DNA of 64,000 nt from an uncultured cyanobacterium (GCA_903871775.1 CAIQIA010000021.1:24523-88522); one strand, 5' to 3'; positions 39,097-47,840 are shown, numbered from the stretch's first letter. The notes: a model not told the origin generated them from the sequence alone. Numbers and translations: made by a program.

Positions 39097-39966
39097 TTAT
39101 CCGTCGGCGGCGTCCAGCAGGGCGTCCACCTCGCCGAGGTCGGCGATCACCCGCACCGGTACCCGCACTGGCACCGGTACCGGGGGGGCATCGTCGTGCC
39201 CGTCGAGCGGGCGAGCGTCGATCTCCTCGATGTCGGCATCAACGAAGTCCGCATCAATGATGTCGGCGACGGGGGAGGCGGCGACGGGGGAGGCAGGAGA
39301 GGCGGCGTGGTCTGGGTCCTGCGCTGGTTCGCTGTCGGGTTCTGTGTCCAATCCGGGTTCGACTCCGGGTTCGACTCCGGGTTCCGGTTCCGATTCAGGT
39401 TCCGGTTCTTGTTCGGACTCAGGCTCCGGTTCAGACGGAGCTTCCGGTTCCCGTTCGTCATCAGGTTCGGGATCGAGTCCCAGGTCGGACTCAGGCTCTG
39501 GTTGCGCTTCCGGTTCAGACCCAGGTTGCGGTTCCTGGGCCGGGGGCAGGTCGGCCCGCACCCAGCGTTTGGTGAGCACCGGTCGACGGCTGCGCTGGGC
39601 CACCCACACCAGCAGGGCGCCCGCCAGTCCCACGGCCCGACTCACCGCCACCGCCAGATCGAGGCCCCGCCGCTGCCAGTGGGCGAGGGTGCGCAGCTCC
39701 AGCCGCTGTTCGGGAGGCAGCTGGTCCCAGCGCTGCTGACCCACCTCCGTGCCGAGGCGTCCCACCAGCAGCCCGCCGCAGAGCACCCCCAGCATCGGCG
39801 CCCCCTGGAGACGTTCGGCGGCGGTCACCAGCACCAGGCCCAGCAGCAGCACCACGGCCGCCCAGAGGGCATCCCGGGGCCGGCTCAGCTCGGGCAGCAG
39901 CAGCGGTTCGAGCAGCAGGGCCAGCCCCGCGAGCAGCGCCAGGGACCCGATCAGGACGGCCAGCAC
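39097..39966 (-). CDS. ycf66: Ycf66-family protein with long acidic Glu/Pro tail
   Basis: 289 aa. The N-terminal half has three or four helices (LAVLIGSLALLAGLALLLEPLL, LWAAVVLLLGLVLVTA, VGLAGALLVWVAQ), the conserved part of Ycf66 in cyanobacteria and some plastids. From about residue 145 the protein is an extreme acidic Pro-Glu run (PEPESEQEPEPESEPEPG), then IIDADFVDADIEEIDA, a segment typical of the family C-terminus. Function unknown. It ends 25 bp before ileS on the same strand. Confidence 0.85.
   Translation of the reverse strand: MLAVLIGSLALLAGLALLLEPLLLPELSRPRDALWAAVVLLLGLVLVTAAERLQGAPMLGVLCGGLLVGRLGTEVGQQRWDQLPPEQRLELRTLAHWQRRGLDLAVAVSRAVGLAGALLVWVAQRSRRPVLTKRWVRADLPPAQEPQPGSEPEAQPEPESDLGLDPEPDDEREPEAPSEPEPESEQEPEPESEPEPGVEPGVEPGLDTEPDSEPAQDPDHAASPASPVAASPVADIIDADFVDADIEEIDARPLDGHDDAPPVPVPVRVPVRVIADLGEVDALLDAADG
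39343..39537. repeat. Imperfect short tandem repeat inside ycf66
   Basis: Units close to gggttcgactcc and ggttccggttc recur and encode alternating Glu, Pro and Ser. The repeat explains the acidic tail and is a likely place for length variation between strains. Confidence 0.6.
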
Positions 39967-40018
39967 GGCAGGGGGGCATGGGCAGGGCCCATTCTCGCGC
40001 TGCCTAGAGTTGTGTCAC

Positions 40019-40100
40019 GCCCACCTGGCGAAATTGGTAGACGCGCTGGTTTTAGGGTCCAGTGGCTTCGGTCGTGGGGGTTCAAGTCCCCCGGTGGGCA
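40019..40100 (+). tRNA. tRNA-Leu (anticodon UAG)
   Basis: 82-nt class II tRNA. The seven-pair acceptor stem is GCCCACC with GGTGGGC, then A73; CCA is not encoded. The anticodon loop TTTAGGG gives UAG, reading CUN codons. The D-arm GGCGAAATTGGTAGACGC and T-loop TTCAAGT are normal. The last pair of the anticodon stem is T-T (CTGGT against TCCAG), a mismatch not seen in the usual GGTACC form. Confidence 0.93.
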
Positions 40101-40182
40101 TCCGGGCGAATCCGCAGAAAGACTTGCGCCCGTCTCATTGCTGGTCTCCTGGGTCCATGGTTGAGGACTCTGGGGTTCCGCC

Positions 40183-40743
40183 GTGCTGCTGCGCGCCCTC
40201 CTCGCCGTTGCGCTGTCCGCCGGTGGTGCCCTGGCGGCGCCCCTTGAGGCGTCCCTCCCCGACTCCCCCGTGCCGGCCACCTGGGGCGATGTGCGCCGCC
40301 TCGAGCAGGCCCTGGCCCGCCGTCAGGTGGCGGTCGTCTACAGCGACCGCTGCCCGAAGGGACTCGAGGGGATGTACGACCACCGGGTGTCGCGGCTGCT
40401 GATGTGCCGCAACACGATGCCCAACCAGCCCGAAAGCCACTGGAACACCCTGGCCCACGAGGCGGTCCATGTGATGCAGATCTGCCGCCAGGCGGCCCCC
40501 CTCTCCAGTGGCCAGGAGCAGATTCAGGCGCGCCTGCTGGCGGCCATGGCTCCCCGGGAGAAGCTGCACATCCTGGCGGCCTATCCCCCCGAGCAACGCC
40601 TCTATGAGCTCGAGGCCCGCTGGGTGGCCAACACCGTGGCACCGCCGGCCGTGCTGGAGCTGCTCGAGCGCAGCTGCGGCCCCGTGCGGCCCGACACGAG
40701 CCAGCTGCTGGCGCCGCTGCTGGGCCCCGTCAGCGGCTCCTGA
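40183..40743 (+). CDS. Secreted protein with HExxH motif (putative metallopeptidase)
   Basis: 186 aa from a GTG (VLLRALLAVALSAGG). A signal peptide is followed by AVVYSDRCPKGLEGMYDH, LLMCRNTMPN and the helix LAHEAVHVMQICR, which has HExxH as in zinc peptidases. Three or four cysteines could form disulfides (DRCPK, MCRN, QICR, SCGP). No third metal ligand is obvious, so enzyme activity is unproven. Downstream of the tRNA, followed by a small protein gene. Confidence 0.65.
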   Translation: MLLRALLAVALSAGGALAAPLEASLPDSPVPATWGDVRRLEQALARRQVAVVYSDRCPKGLEGMYDHRVSRLLMCRNTMPNQPESHWNTLAHEAVHVMQICRQAAPLSSGQEQIQARLLAAMAPREKLHILAAYPPEQRLYELEARWVANTVAPPAVLELLERSCGPVRPDTSQLLAPLLGPVSGS

Positions 40744-40785
40744 ACCGAAGAAAAGCTAAAGTGGGTCTCAGTCCGGGATTGGCCG

Positions 40786-40929
40786 ATGGGCTGGCGTGGC
40801 CTGCTGGGGGTGATGGTTTTGCTGGTGAGCATCTCCCGTCTCGCCCGGCAGCGCAGCATCGACGACATGCCCGTGGATCCCCTGCGGCGTCAGCGGCGCC
40901 GCCTCGAGCGCAGCTACCAGCTGAGCTAG
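40786..40929 (+). CDS. Small single-helix basic protein
   Basis: 47 aa: MGWRGLLGVMVLLVSISRLA is a membrane segment, then a basic part RQRRRLERSYQLS. Start ATG at 40786, stop TAG at 40927-40929. The hydrophobic-then-basic layout recalls short thylakoid or membrane peptides. The gene lies between the HExxH gene and crtR in an otherwise unexplained gap. Confidence 0.55.
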   Translation: MGWRGLLGVMVLLVSISRLARQRSIDDMPVDPLRRQRRRLERSYQLS

Positions 40930-40979
40930 CCCACTAGGCTGGCGCGACCATCCGGAGTTGACAGCGCGGAGCGATCTTC

Positions 40980-42017
40980 ATGAGTGAATCAACGGATCTG
41001 CGCTCCGTTCCGCGCCATCTCAACGATCCCCCGTCCCCCCTCAACCCCACGGTGGGTCTGTTTCTCGGGGGCTATGTCCTGGCCGGTCTCACCATCTGGG
41101 GCTGGTTCGTCGGCCACTGGTCCCTGCCGCCTCTGGTGCTCCTCGGTTTTCTCGCCCTGCACCTGGAGGGCACCGTCATCCACGACGCCTGCCACAACGC
41201 GGCCCATCCGAACCGCTTCTGGAACGCGTTCATGGGCCATGGGGCGGCCCTGCTGCTGGGCTTCAGCTTTCCGGTCTTCACACGGGTGCATCTGCAGCAC
41301 CACGCCCATGTGAACGATCCCCGCCACGATCCCGATCACATCGTCTCGACCTTCGGGCCCCTCTGGCTGATCGCTCCGCGGTTCTTCTATCACGAGTATT
41401 TCTTCTTCCGCAGGCGTCTCTGGCGCGGCCACGAGCTCATCGAGTGGGCCCTGGCGCGCACCGCCTTCGTGCTGATCGTGGTGGCTGCCGCCCGCGGCGG
41501 ATTTCTGCCCTTCATCTTCAACTGCTGGTTCGCCCCTGCGCTGATGGTGGGTGTCACCCTCGGCCTGTTCTTTGATTACCTGCCCCACCGCCCGTTTGCC
41601 TCCAGGAACCGCTGGCACAACGCGCGTGTCTATCCGGGCAAGACCCTCAATCTGCTGATCATGGGTCAGAACTACCACCTGGTGCACCACCTCTGGCCCT
41701 CCATCCCCTGGTTCCGCTACCAGCAGGCCTACCGGGCCACCAAGCCTCTGCTGGACCGCCGCGGTTCCCCCCAGCGGCTGGGGATCTTCGAGTCCAGGGC
41801 TGATCTGCTCAATTTCCTGTACGACATCCTCGTGGGGGTCCGCAGCCATCGGCGGCCCCGTTCGCGGCTCAGGCCCGTGGCCCGGATGCTGCCCGACCCC
41901 GCCACCCGCCGTCGCTGGATCCGGCTGCTGCACCGCACGGCCGTCGGCCCCCGGCGTCCGTCGCTGAACCGCCGGCTCGGCCTGGTCAGTCCGTCAGGAT
42001 CTTCGGCACACGGATGA
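40980..42017 (+). CDS. crtR: Beta-carotene hydroxylase CrtR
   Basis: 345 aa fatty-acid-desaturase-superfamily membrane enzyme. The di-iron His boxes are [18 protein letters not shown] and HLVHHLWP, with a fourth His-rich stretch DYLPHRPF. Box spacing and the motif [11 protein letters not shown] fit CrtR, which hydroxylates beta-carotene rings towards zeaxanthin. Start [10 protein letters not shown]. The C-terminal 45 residues are rich in Arg and unusual. The 3' end overlaps gatC by 32 bp, tail to tail. Confidence 0.88.
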   Translation: MSESTDLRSVPRHLNDPPSPLNPTVGLFLGGYVLAGLTIWGWFVGHWSLPPLVLLGFLALHLEGTVIHDACHNAAHPNRFWNAFMGHGAALLLGFSFPVFTRVHLQHHAHVNDPRHDPDHIVSTFGPLWLIAPRFFYHEYFFFRRRLWRGHELIEWALARTAFVLIVVAAARGGFLPFIFNCWFAPALMVGVTLGLFFDYLPHRPFASRNRWHNARVYPGKTLNLLIMGQNYHLVHHLWPSIPWFRYQQAYRATKPLLDRRGSPQRLGIFESRADLLNFLYDILVGVRSHRRPRSRLRPVARMLPDPATRRRWIRLLHRTAVGPRRPSLNRRLGLVSPSGSSAHG

Positions 42018-42279
42018 ACTCACCCTCCCGCTCCGGGGCCAGGTCCAGCAGGGCCTCCCGGTCGGCCATGGGGGTCACGGCGTCGTCACGGCAGACGTTG
42101 ACCACCTCCACCGCGCGGGTGGTGGGGGGCACCCCCTCGGTGTCGATCGCCTGGAGCTGGGCCACGAAGTCGAGGATCCGCTCCAGCTGGCCGGTGTAGG
42201 TGGCGATGGTCTCCTCCGGGAGATCAAGCCGCGCCAGCTGGGCGACCTTGCGCACGTCGTCGGCGGTGATGCGGCTCAT
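41986..42279 (-). CDS. gatC: Aspartyl/glutamyl-tRNA amidotransferase subunit C
   Basis: 97 aa. [18 protein letters not shown] and the end [10 protein letters not shown] are diagnostic for GatC, which stabilises GatAB in making Gln-tRNA from Glu-tRNA. Start at 42279, 24 bp downstream of the creatininase-like gene on the same strand. Confidence 0.95.
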   Translation of the reverse strand: MSRITADDVRKVAQLARLDLPEETIATYTGQLERILDFVAQLQAIDTEGVPPTTRAVEVVNVCRDDAVTPMADREALLDLAPEREGEFIRVPKILTD

Positions 42280-42303
42280 GGTGGATCAGGGCAGGCCAGC
42301 AGC

Positions 42304-43131
42304 CTAGGTCGCCCCCGTGCTGTCCCCGTCGGCGATGAAGCGTTGCAGATCCTCCAGCAGGGCTGCCGCGGCGAGGTCAATGAACACACCGCCATGGGCC
42401 GCCTCGGCCAGGTTCGGATCCGAGCCCATGCGACCGTCGGGGTGGCGACGGCGGAAATCATCGGGGCCATGGATCGGTCCCGCCGGTGCCGCCTCGGGCA
42501 GGGGCCGCTTCAGCCGTTCCAGGCTGGGATGCAGATGCAGGGTGACGGCGATCTCGCTGGGGGTGGCGTGGTGCCCCTCGCGCTCGCCGTAGCGCTCGCG
42601 GGCTTCGCGCATCACGGGGCCGGCCATGAACCAGTTGGCCAGACGGCACTGCAGCCGGGGGGCCACGGCCAGCTGCCGGCGGGCGGCCTCGCCGTAGGCC
42701 TCGGCGAAGGCGGCGCGGGCGGTGGCGATGTTGCCGCCGTGGCCGTTGACCACGAAGATCCGCTCGAAGCCGTGGCCCGCCAGCGACAGCACGATGTCGC
42801 GCAGCACCGCCAGCAGGGTCGAGGGCTGGAGGCTGATCGTGCCGGCAAAGCCCAGATGGTGCTCGGCCATGCCGAACGACTGGGTGGGGGCCACCAGCAC
42901 CCCGCTGCGGCGGCCCAGCTCGAGGGCCACCGCCTCGGCCGTGAGGGCATCGGTGCCGATCGCGCCGGTGGGGCCGTGCTGTTCGGTCGACCCCAGGGGC
43001 AGGATCACCGCCCGGCAGCGGTCGAGATAGGCCTCCACCTCGGGCCAGGCCAGCAGCTGCAGGCGGATCGCCTCGGCTGGGGCCACCGGTCCGGGACCTG
43101 CTGCTGTCGTCATCGCTGCCGGATCCGTCAC
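42304..43131 (-). CDS. Creatininase-family amidohydrolase
   Basis: 275 aa. ILPLGSTEQHGPTGAIGTDA, FVVNGHGGNIA and GEREGHHATPSEIAVTLHL carry the conserved Glu, Asp and His metal ligands of the creatininase/formamide amidohydrolase fold. Members act on cyclic amides in small-molecule or cofactor pathways, and creatinine itself is an unlikely substrate here. The start is at 43131, or 43113 at the second Met. The substrate is not predicted by the neighbours. Confidence 0.82.
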   Translation of the reverse strand: MTDPAAMTTAAGPGPVAPAEAIRLQLLAWPEVEAYLDRCRAVILPLGSTEQHGPTGAIGTDALTAEAVALELGRRSGVLVAPTQSFGMAEHHLGFAGTISLQPSTLLAVLRDIVLSLAGHGFERIFVVNGHGGNIATARAAFAEAYGEAARRQLAVAPRLQCRLANWFMAGPVMREARERYGEREGHHATPSEIAVTLHLHPSLERLKRPLPEAAPAGPIHGPDDFRRRHPDGRMGSDPNLAEAAHGGVFIDLAAAALLEDLQRFIADGDSTGAT

Positions 43132-43174
43132 GCGCTCTCCCTAGGATGCCTGCAGCGCGCGGGAGCGCCTTGTC

Positions 43175-43480
43175 ATGTTGCAGCGCAAGCTCTATCAGTT
43201 CTGCACCGAGCGACGGCCGGTCTGGGTGTACCTGAGGGACCAGCAGCGCTGGATCGAGCGGGCTGTGATCACCGAACTCGAGGGCGACTGCGTCACCCTC
43301 CGTTACGACCTTGAGGAGGATGACGAGCTGTTCAGCTGGGAGGAGATCGTGCGGGTCGAGTCGATCGCGGCGGTGAGCACCCGCCTGGCCTTCTTCAGCC
43401 GCTCAGCGGCCTCCGACGAACTCGACGTGGCCGAACAGGAGGACTGTCCGGAGGCCGAACGGATCGAGCCCCGCTCCTGA
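43175..43480 (+). CDS. Small conserved acidic protein, unknown
   Basis: 101 aa starting MLQRKLYQFCTERRPVWVYL. RDQQRWIERAVITELEGD and VTLRYDLEEDDELFSWEEIV give a compact beta-rich fold, followed by an acidic tail ending ERIEPRS. It belongs to a cyanobacterial family of about 100 aa (I recall DUF6679, not certain). Divergent from the creatininase-like gene by 43 bp. Confidence 0.7.
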   Translation: MLQRKLYQFCTERRPVWVYLRDQQRWIERAVITELEGDCVTLRYDLEEDDELFSWEEIVRVESIAAVSTRLAFFSRSAASDELDVAEQEDCPEAERIEPRS

Positions 43481-43500
43481 GGCCAGGGTCGGGGCGGAGA

Positions 43501-43623
43501 TCAGTGGGCGGTGCCGTTGCCGTCGTAGGCGTCGGTGTCGTAGTAACCGCCGCTCGTGCCGAAGAACAGCAGGCTCAGGCTGAACAGGCCGGCCAGCACA
43601 GGCAGCAGCTTGGCGAGGGTCAT
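43501..43623 (-). CDS. Small single-helix membrane protein
   Basis: 40 aa: MTLAKLLPVLAGLFSLSLLF is the membrane helix and the tail GYYDTDAYDGNGTAH is polar and Tyr/Asp-rich. This form (short hydrophobic protein ending in NGTAH) recurs in picocyanobacteria, so the frame is probably real. It could be a thylakoid-associated peptide, which is speculation. Confidence 0.65.
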   Translation of the reverse strand: MTLAKLLPVLAGLFSLSLLFFGTSGGYYDTDAYDGNGTAH

Positions 43624-43672
43624 CGGTTCTGGAACCACCTGCCCCATTCTGGTGGCTTCTTGCGGTTTGTCG

Positions 43673-43876
43673 TCACCGCTTGAACAACCGCATCGGGCGA
43701 CCGACGGCGGTGCGGAGGGGCACCTGCCCGAACAGGTTGTCGGTGCCGATGCACGCGGCCTTCGACCGGCATCCATCCCTGATCGGGCGGATGGAGTCAA
43801 CGGGCATGGCGATTGCGCTCAGCGGCATGCTGATCAGCATGAGAAGCTGGCCCAGCAGAACAGGGGCTGAAGTCAT
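43673..43876 (-). CDS. Possible small secreted Cys-containing peptide
   Basis: 67 aa. MTSAPVLLGQLLMLISMPLS then AIAMPVD resembles a signal peptide with cleavage after AIA, and the mature part has DGCRSKAACIGTDNLFG with two cysteines and a basic end RPMRLFKR. The opposite strand has no better frame. Weak evidence beyond the N-terminus; moderate to low confidence. Confidence 0.45.
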   Translation of the reverse strand: MTSAPVLLGQLLMLISMPLSAIAMPVDSIRPIRDGCRSKAACIGTDNLFGQVPLRTAVGRPMRLFKR

Positions 43877-43880
43877 TGTT

Positions 43881-43897
43881 TTATCAGAAGATGATAA
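43881..43897. promoter_or_regulatory. Inverted repeat, possible operator
   Basis: Perfect arms TTATCA and TGATAA flank GAAGA, in an AT-rich patch just upstream of the small secreted-peptide frame and facing the mpg gene. It could be a regulator site; no factor can be named. Confidence 0.25.
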
Positions 43898-44083
43898 TGG
43901 GAACGTGAAAGCAGAAATGGGGTCCGATCGGTGCTGCGAGACGGAGTCGCAACACCGGGTCTCGGCGTCGAGACTCTGATGCACAGCGCCCACGATCCCC
44001 TGTTGCCTCCAGCACGCTCTGGTGCCGCTGGGATCACACCCCTGAGGTCCACTTTCAGAATCTGGTGGTCGTAAGGGCAGACC

Positions 44084-44776
44084 ATGGCCGTTGCAGCAAC
44101 TGACCTGGCTCTTCCTGGAGGGGCGTTTCCGCCGGGCTTCTTTCAGCGTCCGGCCGTCACGGTGGCCCCAGATCTGATTGGCTGTCTGCTGGTTCGCCCA
44201 GGAGCATCTTCCGACTTGCTGTGGGGTGTGATTGTGGAAACCGAGGCCTACGACCAGTCCGACCCTGCCTGCCACGGGCATCGCCGCCGCAGCCCCAGCA
44301 ACGACACGCTCTTCCGGGAACCGGGACTTTTTTATGTGTACGTGAGCTACGGCATTCACCACTGCGTGAATGTTGTGACCGATCGCGAGGGGTGGGCCAG
44401 CGGGGTGCTGCTCCGGGCGGTGGCCCTGCCCGGCGAGCCGGAGCGGGTGGCCGCCGGGCCCGGCCTGTTGGCCCGTCGCTTCGGCATCGACCGGCGCCAC
44501 GATCGAACCCCTGTGCAGCTGAGCATCGGGGCGCCGGGGCTGATGCACCGCCCGCCGTCCCTGACGGAGGCCCTGGCCGCCCGCGAGCTCGACCTGGTGA
44601 TCGACAGCCGCATCGGAGTCCGCGAAGCGGTGCCGCAGCCCTGGCGCTGGTACCTGCGCCAGAGCCGTGCCGTCAGCCGCCGCCGCCCGGGGGACCGGCG
44701 TCCGCCGCTGGCCATGGGATGGCGCCCGGATGGGCTCTTGCCAGAGTGGGACCGGGCCGCTGCCCCTTCCTCCTGA
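44084..44776 (+). CDS. mpg: 3-methyladenine DNA glycosylase (AAG/MPG type)
   Basis: 230 aa. LIGCLLVR, the catalytic Glu in [10 protein letters not shown], and [15 protein letters not shown] are the family motifs of the single-domain AAG fold. It removes alkylated purines from DNA. Unlike its neighbours the N-terminal end has a more AT-rich sequence. The stop lies only eight bases before the likely pyrB start, so they form a unit. Confidence 0.92.
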   Translation: MAVAATDLALPGGAFPPGFFQRPAVTVAPDLIGCLLVRPGASSDLLWGVIVETEAYDQSDPACHGHRRRSPSNDTLFREPGLFYVYVSYGIHHCVNVVTDREGWASGVLLRAVALPGEPERVAAGPGLLARRFGIDRRHDRTPVQLSIGAPGLMHRPPSLTEALAARELDLVIDSRIGVREAVPQPWRWYLRQSRAVSRRRPGDRRPPLAMGWRPDGLLPEWDRAAAPSS

Positions 44777-44784
44777 CCATCGCC

Positions 44785-45819
44785 GTGTCCCGTCGCCCCT
44801 GGTCCCACCGCCACGTGCTCGACCTGGCCGCCTTCTCGCCGGACGACTACGCCACGGTGCTGGATCTGGCCGGACGCTTCGCGGCCCTGCCGACCACGGG
44901 GCAGCGGCGTCTGCCGGCCTTGCAGGGGCGGCTGGTCACCACCCTGTTCTTCGAGCCCAGCACCCGCACCCGCAGCAGCTTCGAGCTCGCCGCCCGACGG
45001 CTCTCGGCCGATGTGCAGAGCTTCTCGCCGGCCACCAGCGCCCTGGTCAAGGGCGAGAGCCTGCAGGACACGGCCCTCACCTATGTGGCGATGGGGTCTG
45101 ATCTGCTTGTGGTGCGCCACGCCTGTGCCCAGGTGCCGGCGACCCTGGCCGCCACCCTGGAGGGGCGCGGCCTGCGGGTGGCGGTGCTGAACGCGGGCGA
45201 TGGCCTGCACAGCCACCCCAGCCAGGGATTGCTGGATCTGTTCACCCTGGCGCGCTACTTCGCCGGTGCCGGTCCGGTCACCCCCGATGTGCTGGCGGGC
45301 CGCCGCATCGTGATCGTGGGCGACGTGCTGCATTCACGGGTGGCCCGCTCCAACCTGTGGGCCCTCACCGGCTGCGGTGCCGACGTGGTGCTCTGCGGGC
45401 CACCATCGCTGCTGCCTGAGGCCTTCGCCGATTTCGTGGCCGCCCCTCCCCCTGGCCAGCCGCTGGATCCGGTGGCCCGGCGCGGTCGGGTGCAGGTCGA
45501 GCGTTCGCTCGAGCGGGCCCTGCCGGGGGCCGATGCGGTCATGGCCCTGCGCCTGCAGAAGGAGCGCATGCGCCAGAACCTGATCACCAGCCTCGACGCC
45601 TACCACCGCCAGTACGGGCTCAGCCACGCCCGCCTGGAGCTGTGCGGCGCCGAGGTGCCGCTGCTGCATCCAGGGCCGGTCAACCGCGGCGTCGAGCTCA
45701 GCGGCCCCCTGCTCGACGATGGCGCCCGCAGCCTGGTCGAGGAACAGGTGCGCAATGGCATCCCGATCCGGATGGCGCTGCTGTATCTGCTGGCCGCCGG
45801 CGACGATGGTGCGGGCTAG
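44785..45819 (+). CDS. pyrB: Aspartate carbamoyltransferase
   Basis: 344 aa from a GTG ([14 protein letters not shown]). The carbamoyl-phosphate loop [15 protein letters not shown], the late [10 protein letters not shown] and LRLQKERM are ATCase signatures. It makes carbamoyl-aspartate for pyrimidine synthesis. No pyrI is adjacent, as usual in cyanobacteria. The 3' end overlaps ycf20 by four bases, tail to tail. Confidence 0.94.
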   Translation: MSRRPWSHRHVLDLAAFSPDDYATVLDLAGRFAALPTTGQRRLPALQGRLVTTLFFEPSTRTRSSFELAARRLSADVQSFSPATSALVKGESLQDTALTYVAMGSDLLVVRHACAQVPATLAATLEGRGLRVAVLNAGDGLHSHPSQGLLDLFTLARYFAGAGPVTPDVLAGRRIVIVGDVLHSRVARSNLWALTGCGADVVLCGPPSLLPEAFADFVAAPPPGQPLDPVARRGRVQVERSLERALPGADAVMALRLQKERMRQNLITSLDAYHRQYGLSHARLELCGAEVPLLHPGPVNRGVELSGPLLDDGARSLVEEQVRNGIPIRMALLYLLAAGDDGAG

Positions 45820-46151
45820 ACGCTGGCCTTGAACCCCTCCAGCAGCAACCCATAGGTCAGCCCCATCCGGGCCATGTCGAGCAGGTCGAGCCCCAGGCGG
45901 GCCGGCCCGGCCTGCCGCAGCAGGGGGCGTCGCAGGCGGATCGCCGCTTCGAACACCAGCACGCAGGCGAGGGCCGCCAGCGGGTCGAAGGCATCGACCG
46001 CCCCTGCCAGGGCCCCCAGGGAGGTGCCGCTGACGAAGCCCCCGAGCAGCACGATCAGCAGCAGGGATGACCGCCGCCAGGGGTTGGTGGCCCAGAGGGT
46101 GAGCCGTTCGAAGGCCAGGGCTCCGCGGCGGCGCAGACGGGTGCTCTGCAT
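45816..46151 (-). CDS. ycf20: Ycf20 (DUF565) membrane protein
   Basis: 111 aa from [10 protein letters not shown]. Two or three helices, with [24 protein letters not shown] as the family signature near the N-terminus, then [13 protein letters not shown]. The family is conserved in plastids and cyanobacteria; a link to non-photochemical quenching has been reported for the algal relative. Function here is not shown. Confidence 0.78.
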   Translation of the reverse strand: MQSTRLRRRGALAFERLTLWATNPWRRSSLLLIVLLGGFVSGTSLGALAGAVDAFDPLAALACVLVFEAAIRLRRPLLRQAGPARLGLDLLDMARMGLTYGLLLEGFKASV

Positions 46152-46246
46152 GGACGAGTCGCGTGGGAATCGGTGCGCGATCTGGCCACCCTTTTTCCGA
46201 CTGGGGGCGGAAATCGGGGAGGCTCCTGCACTCTGCCGTGCCATCC

Positions 46247-46735
46247 ATGCTTCCGCTGCCCCCGGAGGACCTGCCCTCACCGCCGCCTGCCCTGGTGCGG
46301 ATCGTGTCCGACGAGGCCTACCTGGCCTTTCAGCCCACCGGCCACCGCGACGGCCATGGCAACCGCCTCTGGGATCTCGAGCTCTGGCGCCAGGGGCAGA
46401 TGTTGCGGCGCTGGCCTTCGGTGACCGGAAGCCCCCAGGCCGAGCGGGCCGACCGCTTCAACCGCCCCGGCAACCAGGCGCCGCTGCCCCCCGGCGCCTA
46501 TGCCATCGGTGAACCGATCCGTCTCGGGCCCGGCGATCCCCTTGAGATCGGCCGCAGCTGGTTCATTCCGGTTGAACCGGTGTTCGCCACCGCCCGTGGC
46601 CACTTCGGCATCCACCAGGATGTGAGCCAGGACGGCACCGGCGGCTGCATCGGCCTGGCCAGCCGCCGCCTCACCGAGGATGTGACCGACTGGGTGCGGG
46701 CCTCAGGGGCCCGCTGGCTGTGGGTACGGGGCTGA
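46247..46735 (+). CDS. L,D-transpeptidase-like protein
   Basis: 162 aa from MLPLPPEDLP. The fold and the motif HFGIHQDVSQDGTGGCIGL resemble the YkuD catalytic loop HG.....S.GCIRM, with the catalytic Cys present but the following Arg replaced by Gly. PPGAYAIGEPIRLGPGDP is the usual strand region before it. There is no signal peptide in the chosen start; upstream in-frame ATG 46163 gives no better one. Wall cross-linking is a guess. Confidence 0.6.
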   Translation: MLPLPPEDLPSPPPALVRIVSDEAYLAFQPTGHRDGHGNRLWDLELWRQGQMLRRWPSVTGSPQAERADRFNRPGNQAPLPPGAYAIGEPIRLGPGDPLEIGRSWFIPVEPVFATARGHFGIHQDVSQDGTGGCIGLASRRLTEDVTDWVRASGARWLWVRG

Positions 46736-46745
46736 GGCCCGGCCC

Positions 46746-46946
46746 TCAGGCGTCGACTTCCTTGGCCTTGCGCGGGGTCTTGCCCTCGAGCAGCTCAAGC
46801 AGGGCCTCCATCTGGGCCATCACACCGCGCACCTCGCCGGCTTCGGGCAACAGGCCATCGTCCATCACCCCTTGATGCATCTCACGCAGCTCCTGGCGGA
46901 TGTAGCGGAGGTGGCTGACCACCTGTTCGCGCTTCGACTGCGACAT
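46746..46946 (-). CDS. Small conserved helical protein
   Basis: 66 aa: MSQSKREQVVSHLRYIRQEL continues with a helical acidic region (EVRGVMAQMEALLELLEGK) and a basic end TPRKAKEVDA. Fully helical, probably coiled-coil. Type recurs in cyanobacteria; function unknown. It converges with the L,D-transpeptidase-like gene (10-bp gap). Confidence 0.65.
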   Translation of the reverse strand: MSQSKREQVVSHLRYIRQELREMHQGVMDDGLLPEAGEVRGVMAQMEALLELLEGKTPRKAKEVDA

Positions 46947-47025
46947 CGGTTGTATGGGTTGATGAACCTACCCCCTTTGTACCCCATCGAGGGCCCCCCT
47001 CGGCGTCTAGGCTCCCCCGACTTCA

Positions 47026-47400
47026 TCAACTGCCCCGGCAGTTCCGCTGCAGCAGCTGGGCCGCGAGGGTGAACGGTCGTTCGGGCAGCCAGTCGCCGTC
47101 GTCGCCCAGGGGCACGGGCAGCTCGGCCGGAAGCGGCTCAGCCCGGGCATCCAGCCCTGGCGCCAGAGCCAGGGGCTGGCTCGCCCGCCGCAGCCGGCGG
47201 CCCCGGCAGTCGAGCTCGTAGGCCACTCGCCAGCGCCCAGGGCCCTGCAGGCTCTCCCGCAGGGTCCACACCAGCGACGGCGGAGCATCGAGGGGCGGTT
47301 CGATGGCCACGATGCGGTCGCTCTCCCCCTCGAGCAGCACAGGGCCCGGCAGGCCCGCCAGGGCCAGCGCGGCAAGGCCGATCCAGAGGGGAACGCTCAC
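47026..47400 (-). CDS. Secreted small beta-rich protein, unknown
   Basis: 124 aa starting MSVPLWIGLAALALAGLPG, a signal peptide. The mature part has two cysteines (ELDCRGRRL, QRNCRGS) and strands SLVWTLRESLQG and WRVAYELD. A close relative is not recognised. The start is 25 bp from the tRNA-Ala. Confidence 0.6.
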   Translation of the reverse strand: MSVPLWIGLAALALAGLPGPVLLEGESDRIVAIEPPLDAPPSLVWTLRESLQGPGRWRVAYELDCRGRRLRRASQPLALAPGLDARAEPLPAELPVPLGDDGDWLPERPFTLAAQLLQRNCRGS

Positions 47401-47424
47401 GGCGAAGCCGGTCTGCAGGGGCGA

Positions 47425-47497
47425 TGGAGAATAGGGGACTCGAACCCCTGACCTCTGCGGTGCGATCGCAGCGCTCTACCAGCTGAGCTAATTCCCC
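47425..47497 (-). tRNA. tRNA-Ala (anticodon CGC)
   Basis: 73 nt with all four arms. The acceptor stem is GGGGAAT against ATTCTCC with the G3-U70 pair that marks alanine tRNA, then A73; CCA is not encoded. The anticodon loop ATCGCAC gives CGC, which reads GCG codons. T-arm TTCGAGT is normal. Confidence 0.93.
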
Positions 47498-47621
47498 GCT
47501 GCCGCCGACGGCTGCCGGAGGACGGCCGCCGGGGGCATGCTCCGATCCTGACCGTCCCTCCAGGGGCGTGGCAAGGTGGAATCTGAACCCTATCACCGAG
47601 GCATCAAGGCCCGGCGTCCCC

Positions 47622-47837
47622 ATGACCGATCCCGTCACCATCGCCCCGGAGCTGCTCGACCAGCAGACCGAGGAGAGCGTGCGCGACCTGGCCCGGCGCC
47701 TGGAAGATGAGGACTACGACTCGGTGTTCGACAGCTTGGCCGACTGGCACCTGATGCGGGCGATCGCCATCCACCGCCCCGAACTGGCCCGGCCCTGGGT
47801 GCACCTCGTCGACCAGGAACCCTTCGACGAGGACTGA
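47622..47837 (+). CDS. DUF2555-type small conserved protein
   Basis: 71 aa from MTDPVTIAPELL. The pattern VRDLARRLEDEDYDSVFDSL and WHLMRAIAIHRPELARPWVH matches a conserved cyanobacterial family (DUF2555, from memory). No catalytic residues. Three bases before the coaBC start, so co-transcribed. Confidence 0.72.
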   Translation: MTDPVTIAPELLDQQTEESVRDLARRLEDEDYDSVFDSLADWHLMRAIAIHRPELARPWVHLVDQEPFDED

Positions 47838-47840
47838 CGG

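Noticed and set aside
47460..47470. GCGATCGC palindrome (HIP1) as a regulatory site
   Set aside because: It is part of the tRNA-Ala anticodon arm, and HIP1 is frequent in cyanobacterial genomes.
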